Position numbers and translations under genes: made by a program. A stretch of 64,000 bases of DNA, from contig JBANDB010000001.1 in assembly GCA_037576215.1 (NCBI GenBank), positions 4,588,001 through 4,652,000 of the forward strand. Reading direction: 5' to 3'. This stretch comes from Armillaria gallica (Eukaryota; Basidiomycota; Agaricomycetes; Agaricales; Physalacriaceae). The notes under the pieces are model-generated. The model searched no databases. It was not told the origin of the DNA and saw nothing but the letters and a program-made list of their open reading frames with translations. Of the stretch, positions 12,334 to 23,400 are shown piece by piece; within the stretch, counting starts at the first letter, position 1; each line of letters starts with the position of its first letter.

Positions 12334-12969
12334 GTCGTAGGTTAGTGTCCTGGGCATATGTATCCTGATTCCTCCATACTCCTTGATCAATGGTGGTTAA
12401 CTCGTCGGTGGATCAGAGTTGACTACTCTTTCAATCTAAAGATTAAGCTTGAGCTTAAATGGAAGTACTCCCACAAGTGCAGTGAACTCCTTTCCACCAA
12501 TTTCTGTTGTGACTCCGACATTCAAGCATCCGGCCAACGAAGTAGCCGTGAGACCGAGAGGAAACCGTAGCTCGCGGAAAATAGACATGAAGCCACTGTT
12601 CAGATCTACGCTTCCTCCTTGATCTTTGCGCTGTGCTACGGCTGCCACTGAGCTCAGGCAGCATGTTCGCCGCGGCCCTACTTGCGCCTTGTAAGATTGC
12701 GTGCGAGGCATCCTTTATTCAGAGGAAATGATTTACTCAAAATCTGTGAGCGTGGACCCCGAAATCAACACTGATATTGGTATCTAATAGGTGTACGGAC
12801 TCCAATACATACTAATATAATGCCGGTTAAGGGGGAGGGGAGTAATAGAAGAAGGATAATCGGCCTAAACGACACAATAAATCGCAGCCCCAGACAGCAG
12901 GTACGCAAGCACTCTCACCTGAATCCGACGTATATTCCGCTACTATCTCTCCAGATCCACGGAGGATAT
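12334..12969. other. intergenic, no gene seen
   Basis: The 3' flank of the dehydrogenase and the 3' flank of the convergent tiny gene. Small overlapping frames at 12436-12711 lack motifs and are probably chance. Confidence 0.45.
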
Positions 12970-13187
12970 TTACTTGCTATAAATTAAAAAAGTCAGCTCA
13001 AAGAACGCGTCAATACCGAGTGGAGATGCACTTACAGGAGAGAGAGGGTGATGTCGCCGTTGACCTTGGCCTGGATGGCAATTTCCACCTCGAGGTTGAG
13101 GTCAAGACGAAGCTTCAAAGCTTCCTTGGGAGCGACGGTGCCCTGGTTGGAGCGGGTAGCGATGGAAGTGGTTTCTGGGGCAGACAT
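12970..13187 (-). CDS. tiny conserved two-exon protein, copy 1 (52 aa)
   Basis: Exon 1 is 13187-13036 and exon 2 is 12976-12970, joined over a 59-bp intron (GTAAGT...TTATAG). Exon 2 holds only seven coding bases: one completing a Leu codon, then Lys and TAA. The protein starts MSAPETTSIATRSNQGTVAP and continues with an amphipathic core LKLRLDLNLEVEIAIQAKV and tail NGDITLSLLK. There is no signal peptide, membrane segment or cysteine. Three copies in this window share the ATG, the core, the splice phase and the stop position, which argues for a real gene. I do not recognise a function; alternating hydrophobic/charged residues suggest a beta or amphipathic assembly surface (inference). Confidence 0.75.
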
Positions 13188-13221
13188 GTTGTGGATGGAG
13201 AAAGACTCTCGACACGCTGGT

Positions 13222-13232
13222 CCTTTTATATG
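13222..13232 (-). promoter_or_regulatory. TATA box of tiny gene copy 1
   Basis: Minus-strand CATATAAAAGG lies about 35-45 bp upstream of the ATG at 13187. The same element sits at similar spacing before copies 2 and 3, supporting a short-leader transcript. Confidence 0.6.
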
Positions 13233-13317
13233 CGTATTGACCCAGGAATTTGGGGCACAGACATTATTATTTTGGCGTCATGCTGCTGTCCGTGAACCGG
13301 AGGCCTCGGCGATTTCT

Positions 13318-14984
13318 TTGGTCTCGAAGGCGAAAAAGAAAGGCCTTACAGACGTAATGGTCCCTATTTCCAAACTTCACAGTTATGCTCATATGATCGT
13401 AGTAGGATTCCAGGCCTCTGGTAACGAGCGAGGGGGAATATGTGCCTTCTCAATTTCCTCGCCGTGTTCCGGGACGCTGACTTCCGGCAACAGTGGGTGT
13501 ATGTGGGTCCTGGCAATTTTTAAAATGCTGATCGTGGGAAACTTCGCTACCATCGACTCTTAGGACTCTTACTTATCAGCAGCCAAGCACGATGGCCGAG
13601 CGTACTTCCTGGAGACTTGGACACCAGCATATTTCTCCTTTGGTTACCAGAAGACTTCACAGAAGACGCCTTATTGGCCCTGACTTGTCACTATGCAAAT
13701 CAGAGCCGCTGCGCGCAGAATTCGAGTAACGACAGGAAAGCACCTTCTGTACTACGGTTTGGGGGATTGCTTGCGTGAGTCATCCTGCCTTGAGGCATTG
13801 TCGACCATTTCTTCTAGTCGCCACATACCTCTTCTCGTAACAATGCACTGGCAGCCCGCCGCCACACTCAAATCATGAAATTCAGTGTTGGATATCGTAC
13901 CATAGTGAAGATGTGCCCTGGAGGTCTGGGGCATCGGTTGACTTGGGCGTGGTACGTGGTTGTCTGTGGAACTCTGATGGAGTGATTGACGACCCTGCAG
14001 ACTTCCTGCGTCGGTTGCCTTCGGATCCAACTTGGCTGCATCAAACTCGGTTCTGCAATATATTATATCTCCTTCCATTATGAAAGACGAGCCTCGCTGC
14101 TACAGGTTTCTACGCGTTTTGCAGACAAATAGAGCCGTCCTTCGCCAGCGTTCATCCCCGCCCGACGACCCAATATCGCGCTTGTGGACAAAAGGGTCCT
14201 ATGCTAATCAGTGTGGAGTTCGACTCTCCCGTGGCGCATTCTTGTACTATCAGTTCAATTTCCTCTAGAAGGACAATATTTTCTTATTCGCGACACCGGG
14301 GGGCCCTTCGCTGTCGTGCTCAGGGTTGGCCCAGGACTAATAGTTTCCTAAAGCACCTCCTGCTTACAATAAACATACGAAACTACAACTCCAATGCGCA
14401 AGTCCTTAAGCGCGACTCTGTACTAGCTGCGCCGTGAGAGGTAAAGTACCGTGTTCTTTGAAAGGGACGTCACAGTTGTTGACTTTCCCCACAAGACTAT
14501 TATCGATGCTCGCAGTAGTTCAATGTACGGAACCCCAAACACAACACTGTTATTGGTATGTACTAGGTGTATAGACGCCGGTAAAACACTAATACAGCAC
14601 AATGAAAGGACAACAATGGATGGGAAGGTGGTCGACATGATTATAGGCTAGGCAGATGGGCGTCAGTATTCAATGACTGGTACCGGCGGAGAAGCTCACC
14701 TCATGGAGCCAACAAATGCGATTGAAGTACCTTCTCTCCAGTCCTACGGACTATTTACTCGCTGTAGAAGCGAACAGTCAGTATGGAGGCGCGCCAGATG
14801 ACGAGAATCAACAACTCACAGGAGGGAGAGAGTGATATCGCCGTTGACCTTGGCCTGGATGGCGATCTCCACCTCGAGGTTGAGGTCAAGACGAAGCTTC
14901 AAAGCTTCCTTGGGAGCGACGGTGCCCTGGTTGGAGCGAGTGGCAATGGAAGTGGTTTCTGGGGCAGACATGTTTTGCTGATGC
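13318..14984. repeat. segmental duplication block, partner at 27107-28213
   Basis: Segments 13318-13520 and about 14085-15014 recur in the same orientation at 27107-27290 and about 27320-28213, with 13520-14085 absent from the second copy. The shared stretch includes a tRNA-like T-arm and tiny gene copy 2/3. No other gene was seen in 13188-14754. Confidence 0.7.
14755..14971 (-). CDS. tiny conserved two-exon protein, copy 2 (52 aa)
   Basis: Exon 1 14971-14820, intron 14819-14762 (GTGAGT...CTACAG, 58 bp), exon 2 14761-14755. By my reading the first 51 residues are identical to copy 1, and the last is Glu instead of Lys. DNA differences from copy 1 in exon 1 are few and fall mostly at third positions, whereas the introns differ completely. 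That suggests either constraint on the protein or recent exchange of the coding part. Function unknown. Confidence 0.75.
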
Positions 14985-15005
14985 TTGAGTAGGTCGCCTT
15001 GGTCT

Positions 15006-15016
15006 AGCTTTTATAT
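15006..15016 (-). promoter_or_regulatory. TATA box of tiny gene copy 2
   Basis: Minus-strand CATATAAAAGC lies about 40 bp upstream of the ATG at 14971, as in the other two copies. Confidence 0.6.
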
Positions 15017-15959
15017 GAGAATCGTCTGGCTCAGGGTGTCTGCAGGGTGTGAATGAGGGTATCTCGCGCCATGATGCAGTTCAATAAGTCGGGTGCCTTG
15101 CCCAAGCAACTTGACTCTTTTCGTCTCGAAGCTGTCGGCCCTACGTAACGGTTCTTATTTCATCAGAAACACGCTGCAGATTCGAATGCTTCATCGACAC
15201 GCGTCTTCTCATAGACCAATGAGGTAGAATGCAAGTCTTGGAAATATGCCGTTGGTGTTAAACATGCCGATAAGAATATACAGTCACCTATGTCAATGCC
15301 CCTAGACCCAGAATTCCCAGCGGAAGTCTTAGGTCTACATCGTGCCAGGAACGCCTAACAGCGTTTTGCGACCATCATCGCCTAGGGTCGCCACCATCCG
15401 CAAGTTTACTGAGTTTCCATCAGCAGTTCCGTGCGATGCGCTTCTCTGTGCATCATCGGAAGGAAATTTCGAAGCTATCACTGCAGCTTTGGACCCAGTA
15501 GTTGCGAACGACAGGCTAGGCTCCCGCGATCAGAAGTCACAGAGAACAAGGAGTGGGCTGCCGTACCTTGGTCACGGATGCCCGAGGTTCATGATATTTT
15601 CGCAGCCCAGCTAAGTTTGATACCGTTTGTCGTCCTTCTTCATGTTTGCCTCCGGCAGCAACCCGTGGACGGCAAGGAAAGCATCACACATGTGGATGCG
15701 TTGCGTCGACGGAGTCCTTCTTTCGGTCCAGGGACACCAGGATGTCATTGTCTCTCGATCGCAGACATTGTAGGCGTCTCTCGTGTCTCTCTGACGTGGT
15801 AGCATCTACCGACTATGCGAAACAAAGGTTCGAGTGAAGAGTCCAGACATAAACTTGCAGTTTCACGAGGCCAGGTTCATACTCAGGCTAAGATTCGGTA
15901 AACAAGTGCTTGTACCACGTAGTAACAAGTTGTTGCACATTTTTGTAATACCTAGTCGC
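15017..15959. other. intergenic, no gene seen
   Basis: About 0.9 kb with only short open frames lacking recognisable motifs. Confidence 0.45.
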
Positions 15960-17576
15960 TTAAGCACCATCCCAATCACGTTTCAAAGGTGGTTGTGGGT
16001 CCCAAAAGAACGACTGGTGGTCATGATACAGTGGGCTCCACTTCCCGACCCGCATCTCCAAATTGTCCTCGACGAGAGCTCCGATATCAGCTTTTACATA
16101 TCCATCAGCACAGTGGGCCCCTGCCTGAGGGAACTGTACCTCAATTGTTTTCAGTAGTCCTGCTTCACAGCGAGAACGAATCATATCGAGGAGGGCAGGC
16201 CACTCCGTCGCCATACGATGGGAATACTGGTACCCAAAGCAGAGCACTAGATGCTGCAGATTGGGTAGGATCGGAGAGGAGGCAAAGGCCTTGGGAACAT
16301 TGCGCCATACCGAACCGAGTTCGAATTTGAGGTGAGAGACTGTAGAGCATGCTTCAGAAGAGAAGATGTCTCTGATCGAGGCCCATGATTCCAACTCCAT
16401 TATTGCCATGTGAATACTGAAGCTCTCGAGATGACATCTCGATCGGCGGAAGAAGGCGGTGATACTGGACAACGATTCCATAAAAAACCCCTCCTCCTCC
16501 CCTGTGCGTGAACCTCCGACAATGGTCAGACTTTGGAGCATCGGTGCCGTTAGGAAGTTAAGGATATCTAAATCCTCTACGAAGAGCTGGCAGAGCTCCG
16601 CCATAACCACCGGTGCCCTGATTGAGGCCGTCGACACCCAGCTGGAAAGCTGACATGTTCGAAGCTTGGGTAACTGGGACAAGAGCTGAAGATCTTTTGC
16701 ACAAGTGATATGACCAGAATAATGAGTTATCGTGGGCGGTAATATTATTTGATGGATCCCTTGGCTTGAAAGGGTTGCTTGCCATAGCTGCGGGGCATCC
16801 AAGAAGATGTCCGAGGAATAATCAGAATCGTCGTCATACCTGATATCTATATCAATCGTCTGCAGGATGGGGAGATGGGTTATCGATTCCAGGTGGTGCA
16901 TATAATCTATGGTGGTGTGAATGCGCGCATTCTTCCACCGATGGCATAATTGAACGAGCAGGGACATGATTTCGCCTTCTTCTGTGAAACTGAAGCCGGC
17001 GTCTTCACAGATGACCACCAGACTGAGAGGGTGTTCACCTGTGCGCATGAGATAGGTCTGCAATATCTCGCGATCATGCTTGGAGGAAACGGACTTCACC
17101 GAGACATACCGAGCCCAGGATGCTGGTGAGGTGTGTAATATATCTCTCCAAAGCCCGCAGACGCGACCCAAGACCCAAAGAGGCCCGGTCATGTCTAGAC
17201 TGTCGAGACCATTGTCCTCCCCTTCTTCCTGCCGCCAAGAGTCGCAAATGGAATGGAAGATTTCAATGAGAATATCTCGGGGGAGACGACGGATGGGCGC
17301 ATAAATCGACTCGTGATTTTTCAGTTCTTTCAATACTGTAGACCGATACAACTCTATTTCTTGAAGCTGGGCATCATACCAAGTCCGCAGCCGGCTCAGC
17401 TCCCTAATTTCGGCATCGATGAAGGCATGGTCAGCATCGAGCAATGGCCGTGATCCGCGCAGAAGCTGCGAAACAAGGTCGTCTGAGCTTTCAGTAGCAT
17501 TGAGCATTTGTGGTACACGTGGCTCGGGAGGAAGCAGATTGACGAAGCCACAGTTGCTGCAGGTGAGGCACGACAT
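15960..17576 (-). CDS. F-box-like protein (Agaricomycete expanded family), 538 aa
   Basis: A single uninterrupted exon of 538 codons. The N-terminus has a cysteine cluster (MSCLTCSNCGF), followed by a coiled-coil-like stretch (residues about 45-85, rich in Leu/Glu/Arg) and then the F-box-like helix block PIRRLPRDILIEIFHSICD at about 92-110 with GRVCGLWRDILHTSPASWARY. The remainder is a long leucine-rich, repeat-poor region (HLPILQTIDIDI, LPKLRTCQL, LPNLQHLVLCFGY) of the kind that forms irregular LRRs. By family the F-box would bind Skp1 in an SCF ubiquitin ligase and the C-terminus would select a target; the target is unknown. Such genes are highly expanded in mushrooms. Confidence 0.85.
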   Translation of the reverse strand: MSCLTCSNCGFVNLLPPEPRVPQMLNATESSDDLVSQLLRGSRPLLDADHAFIDAEIRELSRLRTWYDAQLQEIELYRSTVLKELKNHESIYAPIRRLPRDILIEIFHSICDSWRQEEGEDNGLDSLDMTGPLWVLGRVCGLWRDILHTSPASWARYVSVKSVSSKHDREILQTYLMRTGEHPLSLVVICEDAGFSFTEEGEIMSLLVQLCHRWKNARIHTTIDYMHHLESITHLPILQTIDIDIRYDDDSDYSSDIFLDAPQLWQATLSSQGIHQIILPPTITHYSGHITCAKDLQLLSQLPKLRTCQLSSWVSTASIRAPVVMAELCQLFVEDLDILNFLTAPMLQSLTIVGGSRTGEEEGFFMESLSSITAFFRRSRCHLESFSIHMAIMELESWASIRDIFSSEACSTVSHLKFELGSVWRNVPKAFASSPILPNLQHLVLCFGYQYSHRMATEWPALLDMIRSRCEAGLLKTIEVQFPQAGAHCADGYVKADIGALVEDNLEMRVGKWSPLYHDHQSFFWDPQPPLKRDWDGA

Positions 17577-18172
17577 GGAGTTGTGGAAAGTGGCTCAGGA
17601 GGTTGTTGGAAGAAGATGTAGTACTTTCGTTACAGCTAGAACGAAGTCAGCTGTGCAGGCTGCGTTATAGTAGCATAACTCGTACCTGTGTATAAAGAAC
17701 GAGGTTGATGTTGCTTTTTTAAAACGCACGCGGTGCCATCTGTTCACCATCAACAACACCGGCCTTGCCGGGCCGCATTCACTCTGCTTCAACTGTTCAA
17801 TGTCGCAACGTGGGCGAGGAGCATCCTCTAAGTAATGGCATCATTCTTTTCTTCGACATTGTATTCAAGTTTAATCTCAGTCTGTTCATTCAGTCTTGCC
17901 TAGCATTCCAGTAGTATAGCATTTTGATCCCCCGGGCCGAAAATTTCTTCCAATACCTCTTAACTTGCGGACCGCTGGAGGAAATGGAGGGGTACTTGAT
18001 TTTATCGTATTCTAGGCTGGGTACACCCCGAGAGTCAAGTCTCTAGCTTGACACAGGCTTAGATCCTACATGGGTCCTGAGCTTGAGTCTCTTTTGTCCT
18101 GAGACGCTCGAGGCGCACAAATTCACCATTTCTACAGGACTCGGACAAGACCTGTCGCCGAACACCGCTCTC
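17577..18172. other. upstream of F-box gene, no gene seen
   Basis: Presumed promoter region of the F-box-like gene. No coding signal seen up to the hAT-type element. Confidence 0.45.
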
Positions 18173-18803
18173 TAGTGTTGCCGCCGCTCGGCTCAGCTCG
18201 GCTTCGGGCAGCTTTAGCTCCGAGCGGCCAAATTAGGTACTAACTCCGCTCGGCTCCAGCTGGCTCCAGCTCAAGCTGTAGCTTGACTTCCAAATTTGAC
18301 AACAAAAATACCTCTCCATATTTTCTGCATATATGTTACCATAAATTTGTTTTAAATATATCCTCACCATTTACAACATCTCTACATCTGTTCTGAGAGC
18401 AACAAGATTGAAATTGAGCGGGATCCAGCAGGATCTACTTGAAGCTCGACTTTGTGGCTGTGCAAGGCGCATGAATTCCATATTGGGTACAATATTCTCA
18501 CGGATGCCCTTTTTTCCTTGGGAGAGCGTAAATGAATATTTTGCTCTTGAAATTTCGAAGCAAGATCGGGAAACATATATTGAACATAAGACAGTACATT
18601 TTGAATAGTCTGAAAGTCTTGGAAATGGCACGGTGAGAGCATAGAATCTGAATAAATTTGTTGCCTAATAAGGACATCAGAGCTGATAGCTCAACTGGCT
18701 TGAAGCCGGCGGAGCTGCGAGCCGAAATGTTCAGCTCGGCTCGGAGCTTTTGGGCATCAGCTCGGTCAGCTCGGCAGCTTGAGCCGAAGCTGCGGCAACA
18801 CTA
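18173..18803. mobile_element. non-autonomous hAT-type element (MITE), 631 bp
   Basis: Both ends read inward as TAGTGTTGCCGC followed by CTCGG/CTTCGGCTCA-like sequence, an imperfect terminal inverted repeat of about 40 bp rich in AGCTCGG motifs. A perfect 8-bp direct repeat, CCGCTCTC, flanks it at 18165-18172 and 18804-18811. An 8-bp duplication with TAG...CTA ends is diagnostic for hAT superfamily elements. The interior is AT-rich; two overlapping 86-codon minus-strand frames (18371-18642) show no transposase motif, so it must rely on an autonomous relative elsewhere. Confidence 0.88.
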
Positions 18804-19562
18804 CCGCTCTCATCCGATTTGGTGGCCACTCAACACAACATTGACCTATTTCAACATCCAGCGATACACCAACGACAATAACACAATTATCTATTCGACC
18901 ACCTACATCATCTACATTGACATTATCTTGAGCACTTTGCGGCTTGGGATACTGGCACGTCTGGACAAGAGACGTACACTGACGACATCTACCCTTCGCA
19001 AACTGAACTTACAATGTGACATTGATCATTCCGGAGGGTATGATCAGGATAGCCAGGACAAGAGACGCCCATCACTCTTCATGACAAAATATCAACCTCG
19101 TGACAGCCATATTATCAATGGCAGGATAAACAACGCAGGTCGATGGTCCGCGACAGCGACAACACCAATCGGTGTGTATCTGTCCCATTCGGCTTTGGTA
19201 CCTGCAGCTTTCAGCATCGACACGGCCTCGTCAACACCAACAGAACCTAGTACGAGTCGCTCATACGCACAAGTGATGCCCCTGCAGCGTTTCGTGGCTT
19301 CCCAGACAGATCCTAGCCGCGTGCCTCTGAGCGACGGGGTACGACAGCATCGCCAGAGTGCTCAAGTCGCCCGTGCTAGCCCTGAACCAAGGAAGGTGAG
19401 TGCGAAGTCGACACATTGTGAGCAATCAAGTGATCAAAGACGTTTGTTCTGATGAATCATGATCAGACCAAACTAAAATTCATAACCAACATTACAGACC
19501 TGGGTTGAAAACACAAATCTCTTCAAGTCACACTCTCGCTGCTCAAATCCTTTTCCCTCAAG
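18804..19562 (+). other. region with open frame of unknown nature
   Basis: A plus-strand frame stays open to 19452 but its only upstream starts lie inside the hAT-type element, so the full-length ORF is not credible as a gene. The part outside the element (about 210 codons) has no recognisable domain. It may be a relic of the sequence the element inserted into. Confidence 0.25.
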
Positions 19563-20762
19563 TAGCAAGGAAAGGTATCCATACGCGTTTAAAAGGTGGC
19601 GTGTGAGGTAGAGGAACTCGAATAAGTAGGCGAGGAGGAGCATAAACGTGGGGAAAAGGTGAGGGAATGAAACCTTTCCGTCGAGGACTTCGAGTTCGGT
19701 GTAGACGTCACCATAGGTTGGGGGTAAGCCGAGGTCAGCGATGCAGAAGCTTGCACGCCAAGCTTGGGTGACTCGATGAGGCGCTGTTCATAGAGGAGAT
19801 GCGCAAGGGCGCAGTTTTCGACGTACGTGAATGACGAGACGATGTTCTGTATCCAGGTAGGATTACTTTTCCGGACGAGATATGCCCCGGAAAGCATATC
19901 TCCACCAGCACCAAAGATACCATTCCCTGGCCTCAAGCTGTCCGTTCGAAGGCCATCCGCGTCGTTCGCTCCATGCACCAGCATAATTTGCTAAGATATA
20001 TTTATGCGTCTTGGGAATAAGCTCGTCGTCGTCATTGATGACTTTGACAAAATGCTTGGGCTCTTCCTGTGACGGCCAAAGTACTAGGAAACACGGGCTA
20101 TGCACTGGAATGGAGCCGGAGGAGGTGTGCACGGGAACGGAAGCACCGACTTTCCGACACGCGTCGATGTTTTCGGATCCTTAGACGTTGACCTTGGAGG
20201 ATGATGGGATGAGAGAAGGGTGTCGTTCGTAGAACCGAATATGGCGGCCGTGTTGAATACTGATATCGGGGACTTGTTATTGTCAGGGCAAAGCTCGCTG
20301 AAAGCTGCGTTGATGGCCATCTTGTCACCAATATCGACTTGCATGAATTGCACGTCCTTTGCCTTTCCTTCGAGAACCAGGCGTTTTGGAGGTCGAATGT
20401 CTAGTATTCTGATACACTTCGGGTCTTCACCGCGTCCGAGCAGCTGCAGAATGATCCATCCACCAAGGAATCCCACCTACAGCATTATTAGAGCATTTCA
20501 GGGAAATAAACAGACAATGTACTCCACCAACGACTATATACCTCCTCCCGGTCCTTGGCGGCAGCTGGTCATCTATCGACGGGGCAGCGAGCTCGCACTC
20601 CAAAGCCATCCCCTCCACATCCTTCGGCAACCAGCGATTTGGTGAGAATTGTGCTGCACGCGCTGGAATTGCCTTGAGCTTCCTGTCGTTGTCGTGGATG
20701 TAGGCGAGGATCCCAAGGAAGGAAAGGAGGCCTAGAGTCGCCCATTGAACAGGGGACATCAT
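19563..20762 (-). pseudogene. 3beta-HSD-like gene copy, frameshifted and 3'-truncated
   Basis: This minus-strand copy of the gene at 3-1509 begins with a complete N-terminus (MMSPVQWATLGLLSFLGI, a hydrophobic anchor) and retains the intron at the same place (GTACAT...CTGTAG) before GFLGGWIILQLL. It then decays: a one-base loss near 20243 (AACACGGCCGCCATATTC), later small indels, a deletion of about 28 bp near 19990 that removes the catalytic YGYTK, and a frameshift near 19750. Similarity stops near 19563, so the last third is missing. Intron retention shows DNA-level duplication rather than retrocopying. It cannot make an active dehydrogenase. Confidence 0.88.
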
Positions 20763-22095
20763 CTCATGCGACGAGACTGAAATTCTCGTGTCAGCGATGC
20801 CGGCTACGGATATGAGTTGCGATCATACCTTCGCTGGGAAGTGGACAATGTAGAGGTGCATGTAACTCAATTTGGTAATTGGACGTAATCTCATCTTGGG
20901 TTCTTACCACCATGCTATTGGACTCCCTTTCAGCGTTGGGTCTTGAAAGTTAACGTTATGACAAAGTTATTCTCTGAATTACATCGGAATCTTTCGAAGC
21001 ATCGACTCTATGTGTGTCTGTGAACGCCAACACCAACATCATCGATTCTCATAATACCCCGACACATAGATGGTCTCTACGGGATGTTGATATCGATAAA
21101 GGTATCATGAGTCGCGCCGTCACCTCCATGATGTTGTAGGTGCTCGTCGTTGTATGTGGTCGCCATGCGTGCACCGTTGAGCAGGCATCTCACCTTGTTC
21201 GTGAGCCTGACTAGTCCTTTCGAGGTCATTCCTCGGTGTTAACTTCTCGTCAACGGCATCGTGTCTGGCAGCATTTCACCTCTGAATCGATGTTAGTGTC
21301 TGCTTCTATGACTCCGGCAGTCTATTCTCTCGGCAGTATACCGCGTTTCTAGTCTCCAAGTTACGATTAATGAAGAACTATCGGCGCGATCAGAGATGGA
21401 TGGAATCCGAGATGTTGCGCAATGCCCTGCCTTCAAATGCTGACCGGGTACTGTTAACAGCATATTAAAGAGATCGAGGTTGAAGCTCATCATGAGGTAG
21501 GCGATGTATTATCTTCACTACCTTTCTGATAGATGCGCTAGTTCCAGGGTGGACTTTCCCAATGTATACGGCCGTACTGTGAGATATCGTCTATGTATAA
21601 CTTGCGATAACTGAAGCCCTTGCCACCCCAATTTTCCACGGACTCAACTATCCAGGATCTGTCAGTTTGACGGTTGTAGCGGGCACTAATATTCCATGTT
21701 GTAGCAAAACATGTCAATCAGGGCTCACACCATGATGGAACAAGCTCAAGTTGACTGAGACCCCACTAGGATGGTTACCTTGCCTCCCTTCCTTGTCTCA
21801 ATTTCCTTATTTTAACATGACATCCCTCTGAGAATCTTGCAGTTCGCATACTCCTCGTGTGATATAGGGCTTTCTCGAACTCCAGTCGCATCTCTGTTAC
21901 GATTTGTATTGGAACTGTCAATGGCTCATTGAATGGTCGAATATAGTTATTAGTCGGTATGCAAGGATCCCGCTCCGACTTGATACCAACGATGATCTTC
22001 ACAGCAGCCAATGAGCATGCCCAGTACTGTGTATAACAAGAGCGTTGGTATACGTTATCCTCATAACTGACTACCTCGTTGTCCTTGCATTCACC
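20763..22095. other. intergenic; contains 5' flank duplicated at 44.6-45.4 kb
   Basis: About 21290-22095 is similar to 44620-45366, forming the upstream part of the duplicated seven-TM-like locus. No coding motif recognised; possible upstream exons of that gene could hide here. Confidence 0.45.
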
Positions 22096-23400
22096 GTGGC
22101 GACTCAGACTGACATTCCACTAGATCTTACCGACGACGAAAAAGCTTTCTTGTTTCGATGTCTCGACGTTGAGCTGACCTCCACAATTCTCTACGCGCTG
22201 TTGTATGGTGAGCAACTTTGTTCAGTGTCGCGACATGTAGGTGTTGACTGATGTCAGGCATATACACCGGCATTCTCGCTGTTACGTTGTGGAATATATG
22301 TGAGTCAGGAGCATCTCCACTGTGACATCCAAGCTGAAATTTTGGCATAGTCATCAACAAATGCTGGCCCATCAGACGAGCCGTGGTCATTGTTATCATT
22401 CTCCTCCATGCTCTGATTACTATCAATTTTGCTGCCAACTGGTCATGGATACACTTTGGATTCATCGAAAATGGGGAAAATTTTTGGTCCATATTTTTGA
22501 TCTTTGAGGTTACCAATGCAAGCACTTGGATGATGGATATCACAGCATTCATCAGTACCATTCTCGCTGACTTATATATGGTATGTACGATTCCACTAGG
22601 GATTATCCGCATCAGCTCACCTTGTTTCGACTCTAGATTTGGTGCTGCTGGATGGTTTGGGGGAAGCGCTGGCTTGTTGTTTTGCTCCCAATATTTTCCC
22701 TAGTTGCCGTGATTGGTATGGTGTTTGGTCCCATCTACACTGTTCATGCTCTTAGTAATACCCAACCTTTTATGTAGTATCAAGAACCATCGCAGAATAT
22801 TACGAAGGTGTTGAGGCAATCACACGTGCGAAGCTATTCCTTATGCTCTATGTATCCTTCACCCTGGCAACAACACTATCTTGCACCTTGCTCATCATAT
22901 ACCGCATCATGGCTATTGCTGGTGTTAGGCATGGATCGGCAGGTCGACTGGGAGTTTTTCGCCGTTTCATTGAAGTACTGGTGGAATCGGCAGCTCTCTA
23001 TTCATTTTTTCTGATCCTATTTCTGGCTTTCACCATTCGCAGTGATATTGAAATGTATTGCATTGATGCAGTAGCTGGCATTGCAAAGGTGTGTCCATGA
23101 CCCTTAACTCCCTTGTCATTGATCAAACACCTTACCCAGGGAGTTGCACCCACACTTCTTGTTGGTCGGGCAGCAGCAGGACATACACGCCCCAGAGAAG
23201 ACAGTGATGGAAGTACGGTGTCGTCACTTCATTTCCAAGCACCTTTAGAACCTGGCATGACCAGTTCTCAACTTGAAGAATCTACCATTCGGAGTTCAGT
23301 CCTTGCAATGGACATTGAGGCCCAACCGGAAGGGCTAGTGGTATCTGTTGAACAGGACATAACTGTGTCTAAGACGACTCAGGCTGGTATTGTGGAATAA
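22096..23400 (+). CDS. seven-TM-like integral membrane protein, copy A (start codon uncertain)
   Basis: Exons 22096-22207, 22258-22299, 22351-22580, 22637-22715, 22778-23088, 23140-23400; 1035 nt, open throughout, 344-345 aa. Introns are 50-62 bp and match those of copy B one for one. Seen: several hydrophobic segments (IYTGILAVTLWNI; AVVIVIILLHALITINF; WLVVLLPIFSLVAV; LFLMLYVSFTLATTL; LYSFFLILFLAFTI), the conserved block IWCCWMVWG after exon 3, and cytosolic tail GVAPTLLVGRAAAGHTRP. This is an uncharacterised Agaricomycete membrane family with GPCR-like topology; ligand and function unknown. The codon matching copy B's ATG is GTG here and no other in-frame ATG precedes the first membrane helix, so it may start in an upstream exon or be newly silenced. 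Confidence 0.7.

Noticed and set aside
13048..13563. 171-codon plus-strand ORF over tiny gene copy 1
   Set aside because: It is the antisense of the conserved small protein and has no counterpart in copies 2 and 3.
18658..19452. 264-codon plus-strand ORF as a protein gene
   Set aside because: Its start and first about 50 codons lie inside the hAT-type element's terminal repeat, and no domain is recognisable.
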